The notes below the pieces were generated by a model. The model was not told where the DNA came from and did no database searches. It saw only the letters and a list, made by a program, of their open reading frames with translations. Positions 5,212 to 9,664 of a DNA stretch of 9,664 bases are shown here, piece by piece; within the stretch, counting starts at the first letter, position 1, and each line of letters begins with the position of its first letter. The position numbers and the translations under genes are program-made. The stretch comes from an uncultured Actinomycetes bacterium (lineage in GTDB: Bacteria; Actinomycetota; Acidimicrobiia; Acidimicrobiales; RAAP-2): NCBI GenBank assembly GCA_903893955.1, contig CAITOG010000311.1, positions 1 through 9,664 of the forward strand. The letters are read 5' to 3'.

Positions 5212-6582
5212 ATGAGCGCGCAGGCGATCGACAGGACACAGCTCGAGGAGTTGCTCGCTGTCGAGCGATCGACTCACGAAGAGCGCAACCCCGGCTCGCG
5301 GGTCCGCTACGAGGCGGGGACCCACCTTGTCGGTCAGGTCCCTATGACGTGGATGAACCATTGGTCTGGCGGATTTCCTCTGTATCTCGAGGCTGCGTGG
5401 GGGAACCGGATCATCGACGTTGACGGTCACGAGTACATCGACTTCGCACTTGGCGACACCGGGGCAATGGCCGGGCACTCGCCGGCCCCCACGGTCGAGG
5501 CACTCGCCCGCCGTGGGGGGGAGCTGGGAGGGATCACCACCATGCTGCCCACCGACGATGCCGAATGGGTAGCCGAGGAGCTCTCTCGTCGGTTCTCGAT
5601 GGCACGGTGGTCATTCGCCCTCTCGGCGACCGATGCCAACCGCTGGGCACTTCGACTCGCCCGGCTGCTCACCGGCCGGCCCAAGATTCTGGTCTTCTCG
5701 TACTGTTACCACGGCAGCGTCGATGAGACCTTCGTCGTCGTCGGTCCCGACGGACGCCCCAGGTCTCGGCCAGGAAACGTTGCGCCTGCCGTCGACCCGA
5801 TCTCGACCACGAGGGTGGTGGAGTTCAATGATCTCGACGCGCTGGCCGCCGAGCTGGCCTCTGGCGACGTGGCGGCAGTCCTGTGTGAGCCGGCGCTCAC
5901 GAACATCGGGATCGTGCTGCCCGACGACGGCTTCCACCGGGAGCTCAGGAGGCTCACGAGGGATGCGGGAACGCTCCTCATGATTGACGAGACCCACACG
6001 TTCTCGGCAGGCTGGGGCGGTGCGACCACGGCCATGGGGCTCGAACCTGACATCGTGACCATCGGCAAGTCCATCGGTGGGGGAGTTCCCTGCGGTGCCT
6101 ATGGCCTCTCGGCCGACCTGGTCCCTCTGCTTGCCGCTGCGGTCGACCAAGGTGCGGACATCGTCGACGTGGGCGGTGTCGGCGGGACGCTGGCGGGAAA
6201 CGCGCTCTCGACAGCGGCGATGCGGGCCACGCTCGGCGAGGTGCTGACCCCTGCCGCCTTCGAGCACATGATCTCTCTGGCGGACAGGTTCACCGAGGGT
6301 GTGCAGGAGGTGCTCGACGCCACCAAGGTGCCATGGAGCATCCAGCAGCTGGGAGCACGGGCGGAGTACAGGTTCGTCGATCCAGCGCCTCGCAATGGTG
6401 GCGAGTCGGCGGCTGCCCACGATGCTGCGATCGAGGAGTACCTGCACCTGTTCCTCTCGAACCGGGGCGTGCTGATTACCCCCTTCCACAACATGGCGCT
6501 GATGTGTCCGACTACCACCGCAGCCGACGTCGATCGCCACAGCGAGCTCTTCTCCCAGGCGGTGGCCGAACTCATCGGGTGA
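5212..6582 (+). CDS. Class III PLP-dependent aminotransferase, substrate unknown
   Basis: This 456-residue enzyme belongs to fold-type I class III aminotransferases, a group that includes omega-transaminases and glutamate-1-semialdehyde aminomutase. Lys286 in TIGKSIGGGVPCGAYG would form the Schiff base with PLP. Asp259 in LLMIDETHTFSAG would bind the pyridine nitrogen. Tyr166-His167 in YCYHG would stack on the ring, and SATDANRWALRLARLLTGR (138-156) stands where SGTEANxxAxRLAR usually lies. The cofactor residues are intact, so it should be active. The D-E-T-H-T form differs from the D-E-V-x-T/G of HemL, so I do not call it hemL. The N-terminus (MNHWSGGFPLYLEAAWGNRI) matches the usual entry into this fold. 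It sits alone between a divergent membrane protein gene and obg, with its own promoter-like region, and nothing nearby reveals its substrate. An amino acid or amine transaminase is the cautious reading. Confidence 0.92.
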   Translation: MSAQAIDRTQLEELLAVERSTHEERNPGSRVRYEAGTHLVGQVPMTWMNHWSGGFPLYLEAAWGNRIIDVDGHEYIDFALGDTGAMAGHSPAPTVEALARRGGELGGITTMLPTDDAEWVAEELSRRFSMARWSFALSATDANRWALRLARLLTGRPKILVFSYCYHGSVDETFVVVGPDGRPRSRPGNVAPAVDPISTTRVVEFNDLDALAAELASGDVAAVLCEPALTNIGIVLPDDGFHRELRRLTRDAGTLLMIDETHTFSAGWGGATTAMGLEPDIVTIGKSIGGGVPCGAYGLSADLVPLLAAAVDQGADIVDVGGVGGTLAGNALSTAAMRATLGEVLTPAAFEHMISLADRFTEGVQEVLDATKVPWSIQQLGARAEYRFVDPAPRNGGESAAAHDAAIEEYLHLFLSNRGVLITPFHNMALMCPTTTAADVDRHSELFSQAVAELIG

Positions 6583-6613
6583 GTCCTCGTCGAGCAGGCA
6601 TGCTCGACTCCCG

Positions 6614-6619
6614 TAGGAT
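6614..6619 (+). promoter_or_regulatory. Putative -10 box just before obg
   Basis: TAGGAT fits TANNNT and ends seven bases before the obg ATG (6627), so a transcript from it would be leaderless or nearly so. I see no good -35. The AGGA inside it could instead be a Shine-Dalgarno at normal spacing for a transcript coming through from the aminotransferase, which ends only 44 bases upstream. Confidence 0.35.
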
Positions 6620-6626
6620 CGTTGTC

Positions 6627-7952
6627 ATGGCCGAGTTCGTCGATCAGGCGCAGCTCCACGCCAAAGCCGGAGACGGGGGAGCAGGCGCAGTCTCGATGCG
6701 TCGAGAGGCTCACGTCGACATGGGCGGCCCTGACGGCGGTGACGGAGGCAGCGGTGGCGATGTCTGGCTTGTCGCCGATCGGAATCAAGCCTCGTTACTC
6801 GGCTTTCGTGATCATCCCTTTCGACGGGCTGACAACGGGGTGCATGGCAAGGGCAAGAAGCGCCACGGCGCCAATGGCCACGACACGGTGGTCCCGGTCC
6901 CTGTCGGCACCACGGTCTGGACACTTGACGGCTCGTTGCTTTGCGATCTCGAGCACGAGGGCGACCGCTGGCTCGCTGCGGAGGGCGGCAAGGGCGGCAT
7001 GGGCAATGCCCGATTTCTCTCGAACCGACGCCGGGCCCCCGCCTTCGCCGAGCAGGGTGAGCGTGGCCAGGAGCTGTGGTTCAACCTCGAGCTCAAACTG
7101 GTCGCCGACGTGGCCCTCGTCGGCTTCCCCAATGTGGGCAAGTCAACGCTGATCGCCAGCGTCTCGGCGGCGAAGCCGAAGATCGCCGACTACCCCTTCA
7201 CGACGCTCCAGCCGAACTTGGGCGTGGTCCGCCGAGGTGGCACGAGGGATCAGACCGAGTTCGTCATGGCCGACATTCCGGGCCTCATCGAAGGGGCTGC
7301 GGAGGGCCGTGGTCTCGGGCATCAGTTCCTGCGGCACATCGAGCGGGCACGGGTGCTCGCCGTGCTCCTCGATCTCGACCCTGAGGCCGCGGCATCGCCG
7401 AAAGAGCAGCTCGAAGTGCTCCTCGACGAGCTCGGCAGCTATCAGCCTGATCTGCTCGATCGGCCCCGGGTGGTCATCGGCTCCCGGGCCGACCTGTGCG
7501 CTGCCGGCGACATCGACGCACCGGTGGACCTCGTGATCTCGTCGGTCACGAGAGAAGGCCTCGATGATCTCGTCGGACGGCTCGCCGCTCAGGTGGCGAC
7601 CGCTCGTGTGGCGCAAGCCGCCCCTTCGAGCAGCGTGATCAAGGTGCACCGCCCGGCTGAAGAGGGGCTGCAGGTCGTGAGAGCTGATGACGGTGCCTTC
7701 GTGGTGCTTGGCCGCGCTGCTGAGCGCGCCGTTCGATTCTCCAACCTGACCGATGACGGAGCGCTCGATGAGGCGGTGCGACGCCTCGAGCGACTCGGCG
7801 TCGACAAGCTGCTCTCTCGTGCCGGCGTCACCGAGGGTGCGACGGTCGTGATCGGTGACGTCGAGTTCGACTGGTGGCGCGACCAGACCGCACCCGGCAT
7901 CGATGCCGCTGACCTGCCTCGCCGGGCGAGGCGGCGCAAGGCGGCTGGGTGA
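6627..7952 (+). CDS. obg: Obg GTPase (ribosome assembly and stress)
   Basis: This 441-residue protein is a large-subunit assembly GTPase. The glycine-rich Obg fold covers about residues 1-158 (KAGDGGAG, GGPDGGDGGSGGDVWLVAD, KKRHGANGHD). The GTPase domain (about 159-325) has G1 GFPNVGKS (166-173), switch I YPFTTLQPN, G3 DIPGLIEGA (216-224) and G5 SSVTREGL (305-312). G4 is unusual: where NKxD is expected, the protein reads S286-R-A-D289 in VVIGSRADL. The C-terminal OCT domain (about 344-417, GAFVVLGRAAERAVRFSNLT) is typical of actinobacterial and other longer Obg proteins, and a short basic tail follows. The ATG at 6627 matches the family start MAEFVDQ; the open frame to its left is unlike Obg. 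The stop overlaps proB by four bases (GTGA), suggesting coupling. The usual order is rplU-rpmA-obg; here three unrelated genes lie between rpmA and obg. Confidence 0.97.
   Translation: MAEFVDQAQLHAKAGDGGAGAVSMRREAHVDMGGPDGGDGGSGGDVWLVADRNQASLLGFRDHPFRRADNGVHGKGKKRHGANGHDTVVPVPVGTTVWTLDGSLLCDLEHEGDRWLAAEGGKGGMGNARFLSNRRRAPAFAEQGERGQELWFNLELKLVADVALVGFPNVGKSTLIASVSAAKPKIADYPFTTLQPNLGVVRRGGTRDQTEFVMADIPGLIEGAAEGRGLGHQFLRHIERARVLAVLLDLDPEAAASPKEQLEVLLDELGSYQPDLLDRPRVVIGSRADLCAAGDIDAPVDLVISSVTREGLDDLVGRLAAQVATARVAQAAPSSSVIKVHRPAEEGLQVVRADDGAFVVLGRAAERAVRFSNLTDDGALDEAVRRLERLGVDKLLSRAGVTEGATVVIGDVEFDWWRDQTAPGIDAADLPRRARRRKAAG
7916..7932 (+). repeat. GC-rich hairpin at the obg-proB junction
   Basis: GCCTCGCC (7916-7923) and GGCGAGGC (7925-7932) are reverse complements around a single base, realistically a 7-bp stem with a CGG loop. 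It ends 16 bases before the proB GTG, next to its Shine-Dalgarno-like AAGGCGG (7938-7944). It may affect reinitiation at proB, though GC-rich coding sequence yields such stems by chance. Confidence 0.4.
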
Positions 7953-9037
7953 GCGCCGCGGTCCGTCGGCTCGTGGTCAAGATCGGCTCCTCGTCTGTGA
8001 CGAGTGCCGACGGCCTGCCCAACGAGAGCCTGCTGAGTCGCCTCGCCGACGAGGTGGTCGAGCGACGAGCGGCCGGCTGGGAGGTCGTCGTCGTCACGTC
8101 GGGCGCGGTCGCAGCCGGCTGGGCAGTGATCGGTGAGGGCCGGAACCGGCCGAGCGACGTCGGCGTGCTCCAAGCAGCCTCGGCCGTGGGACAGCATCAC
8201 CTGATGGCCGCGTGGGCGGTCGCGTTCGAGCGCTCGGGGGTGGTCGTCGGCCAGGTGCTCCTCGCCCCGAACGACTTCGCCGACCGGAGCCAGTATCTCC
8301 ATGCTCGCCAGACCCTCGACCACCTGCTCGAGCTCGGTGTCGTCCCCGTGGTCAACGAGAACGATGCCGTGGCCGACGATGAGATCCGCTTCGGCGACAA
8401 CGATCGGCTGGCGGCGCTCGTGGCACACCTCGTGGGCGCTGAGCGTCTCGTGATGCTCACCGACACACCGGGTTTGCTCACCGGGGACCCTCGCCACGAT
8501 GACTCCGCCTCCTTGATCGAAGTGGTCACCGAGATCGATGCCACCTTGGAGGCAGTCGCCTCTGGCACGAGCGGCGTCGGCTCAGGTGGGATGGCGTCGA
8601 AGCTTGCTGCAGCACGGATCGCGACATGGTCAGGCGTCGAGGCCGTCATCGCAGCTGCTGCGGAGCCTGGCGTGCTGGCGAGCATCGACGCAGGCGAGGT
8701 GGTCGGGACCCGCTTCGAGGCGCGTGAAGCGTCGCTGAGCGCCCGCAAGCTCTGGCTGGCGTTCGCACTTCGCCCTGAGGGCACCGTGGCCATCGATGAC
8801 GGCGCGGTGAGCGCTATCACCGAGGCTGGTCGATCCCTCCTCGCTGCCGGCGTCTCACAGGTGACCGGTGAGTTCGACGAGGGTGATGCCATCGAGATCA
8901 CCGATGCACACGGCGGCCTGGTCGCCAAGGGGTTGGCACGGGTCAGCGCCTCTGACCTTTCGCTGGCTCTCTCGAGTGGGTCGGCCGCCGGCGTGGTGGT
9001 GGTCCACCGTGACGACCTCACCGTGGTGCTCGGCTGA
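7949..9037 (+). CDS. proB: Glutamate 5-kinase
   Basis: This 362-residue enzyme phosphorylates L-glutamate with ATP to gamma-glutamyl phosphate, the first step of proline synthesis in the cytoplasm. The amino acid kinase domain (about 1-255) shows LVVKIGSSSVTS at the N-terminus, VVVTSGAVAAGW (47-58), VPVVNENDAVADDEIRFGDN (132-151) and LAALVA for glutamate and nucleotide binding, LTDTPGLLTGDPR (170-182) in place of the more usual LTDxxGLYTxDPR, and GVGSGGMASKLAAA (209-222). A PUA domain (about 279-360) completes it, as in E. coli ProB. The GTG start overlaps the obg stop by four bases and has AAGGCGG four bases upstream; it gives exactly the expected N-terminus. proA follows after 78 bases, so it is not tightly coupled to proB. 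Feedback inhibition by proline is known for the family; I cannot judge sensitivity here. Confidence 0.97.
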   Translation: MSAAVRRLVVKIGSSSVTSADGLPNESLLSRLADEVVERRAAGWEVVVVTSGAVAAGWAVIGEGRNRPSDVGVLQAASAVGQHHLMAAWAVAFERSGVVVGQVLLAPNDFADRSQYLHARQTLDHLLELGVVPVVNENDAVADDEIRFGDNDRLAALVAHLVGAERLVMLTDTPGLLTGDPRHDDSASLIEVVTEIDATLEAVASGTSGVGSGGMASKLAAARIATWSGVEAVIAAAAEPGVLASIDAGEVVGTRFEAREASLSARKLWLAFALRPEGTVAIDDGAVSAITEAGRSLLAAGVSQVTGEFDEGDAIEITDAHGGLVAKGLARVSASDLSLALSSGSAAGVVVVHRDDLTVVLG

Positions 9038-9101
9038 CCGCAACGTTCGCTTCGGATCCTCGAGGGCGGCCTCGGTGAGAGGTGGTCGTTTCGAGGCTTG
9101 G

Positions 9102-9107
9102 TACGAT
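9102..9107 (+). promoter_or_regulatory. Putative -10 box before proA (leaderless candidate)
   Basis: In the 78-base gap after proB, TACGAT fits TANNNT and ends eight bases before the proA ATG. No Shine-Dalgarno is seen between it and the start, so leaderless transcription explains the layout better here than for rplU or obg. I see no clear -35. The rest of the gap (9038-9101) shows no hairpin terminator that I can defend. Confidence 0.45.
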
Positions 9108-9115
9108 CTTCACCC

Positions 9116-9664
9116 ATGACCGCGACCGATCTTGAGCAGCTCGGTCGCCGTGTCAAAGAGGCGTCACGTGCGGTGCGCCGATCGACCGGTGCCGTGCGTC
9201 AAGAGACCCTTCGTGCGTCCGCTCGCAGCCTTCGGGCCCGAAGCGCGCAGATCCTGGCTGCCAACCGAGATGACCTCGAGCAGGCGGCCAGGGACGGGCT
9301 GAGTGTCACGGCCCTCGATCGGCTTCGTCTCGACGAGGCGAGGGTCGCCTCGATGGCGGACGGTTTGGATGCGGTTGCGCTCCTCAGAGACCCCGTCGGC
9401 GAGGTGGTGGGAGGTTCTGTCCGCCCCAATGGCCTTGCGATTACCCGGGTTCGCTCTCCGTTGGGCGTGATCGGCGTGATCTACGAGAATCGTCCCAACG
9501 TCACCAGCGACGCGGCTGGACTTTGCGTGGCAGCGGGCAATGCCGCCTTCCTTCGGGGCTCTGCCTCCGCGCTGCGCAGCAACGTCGAGGTGGTGGGGGC
9601 GCTCAGGGTCGGACTCGAGGAGGTCGGGCTGCCACCCGATGCCGTCGCCCTGGTCGAGGACACG
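9116..9664 (+). CDS. proA: Glutamate-5-semialdehyde dehydrogenase (gamma-glutamyl phosphate reductase), 5' part
   Basis: The frame runs from ATG 9116 off the window end, giving 183 residues of a protein normally about 415-430 long. ProA reduces gamma-glutamyl phosphate with NADPH to glutamate 5-semialdehyde, the step after ProB. Visible signatures are the helical N-terminus (LEQLGRRVKEASRAV), ILAANRDDLEQA, then SPLGVIGVIYENRPNVTSDA (114-133) and LCVAAGNAAFLRGSASALRS (136-155), which belong to the nucleotide-binding fold. The catalytic cysteine lies beyond the window. The family usually has LCLKSGNA where this has LCVAAGNA, a small difference unlikely to matter. The start is chosen by fit to family length before the conserved block and by a -10-like box directly upstream. 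It is next to proB, as expected for the pathway. Confidence 0.96.
   Translation, partial: MTATDLEQLGRRVKEASRAVRRSTGAVRQETLRASARSLRARSAQILAANRDDLEQAARDGLSVTALDRLRLDEARVASMADGLDAVALLRDPVGEVVGGSVRPNGLAITRVRSPLGVIGVIYENRPNVTSDAAGLCVAAGNAAFLRGSASALRSNVEVVGALRVGLEEVGLPPDAVALVEDT

Noticed and set aside
5611..6540. A 309-codon minus-strand frame opposite the aminotransferase
   Set aside because: It is rich in Arg/His/Gly, lacks any motif and lies wholly antisense to a clear enzyme gene.
6333..6626. N-terminal extension of the obg frame
   Set aside because: It overlaps the aminotransferase 3' end in another frame; Obg proteins start at the MAEFVDQ-like position.
7589..9156. Long minus-strand frames (302 and 319 codons) opposite obg-proB and proB
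   Set aside because: They are shadows of well-recognised plus-strand genes; their Ser/Arg/Thr-rich composition is typical of antisense high-GC frames.

Overview
The window is GC-rich, gene-dense bacterial DNA. Its gene order and long GC-driven shadow frames point to an actinobacterium. I favour the Acidimicrobiia or another deep actinobacterial lineage, because the HU protein is short and plain rather than the tailed HupB/HupS type; this placement is inference only.

Bases 1-3611 hold the 3' part of a radical SAM gene (TIGR03960-like), a DUF2344/TIGR03936 partner that overlaps it by four bases (GTGA), and an RNase E/G. Ribosomal protein genes rplU (L21) and rpmA (L27) follow at 3658-4242. All are on the plus strand and probably read largely as one unit, with a possible extra promoter directly before rplU. 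Together they join RNA processing and ribosome assembly.

Bases 4243-4444 are a convergent intergenic region with a 16-bp palindrome after rpmA and two perfect 17-bp hairpins, which probably end transcription from both sides. On the minus strand come an HU-type DNA-binding protein (GTG start) and, upstream of it, a small three-helix membrane protein resembling DUF4499. A divergent 76-bp spacer leads to a plus-strand class III PLP aminotransferase of unknown substrate. These three genes sit between rpmA and obg, which are usually adjacent.

Bases 6627-9664 return to the conserved order: obg (ribosome-associated GTPase), proB (glutamate 5-kinase, overlapping obg by GTGA) and the start of proA (glutamate-5-semialdehyde dehydrogenase), which is cut by the window end. 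ProB and ProA carry out the first two steps of proline synthesis from glutamate.

Most of the window is conserved housekeeping DNA, and I see no mobile element, CRISPR array, tRNA or rRNA. The points most worth a second look are the Obg G4 motif (S-R-A-D instead of N-K-x-D), TANNNT boxes 7-9 bases before several ATG codons (possible leaderless transcription), an HU leader hairpin with GGAGG in its loop, the three-gene insertion, and the uncharacterised radical SAM/DUF2344 pair beside RNase E/G.
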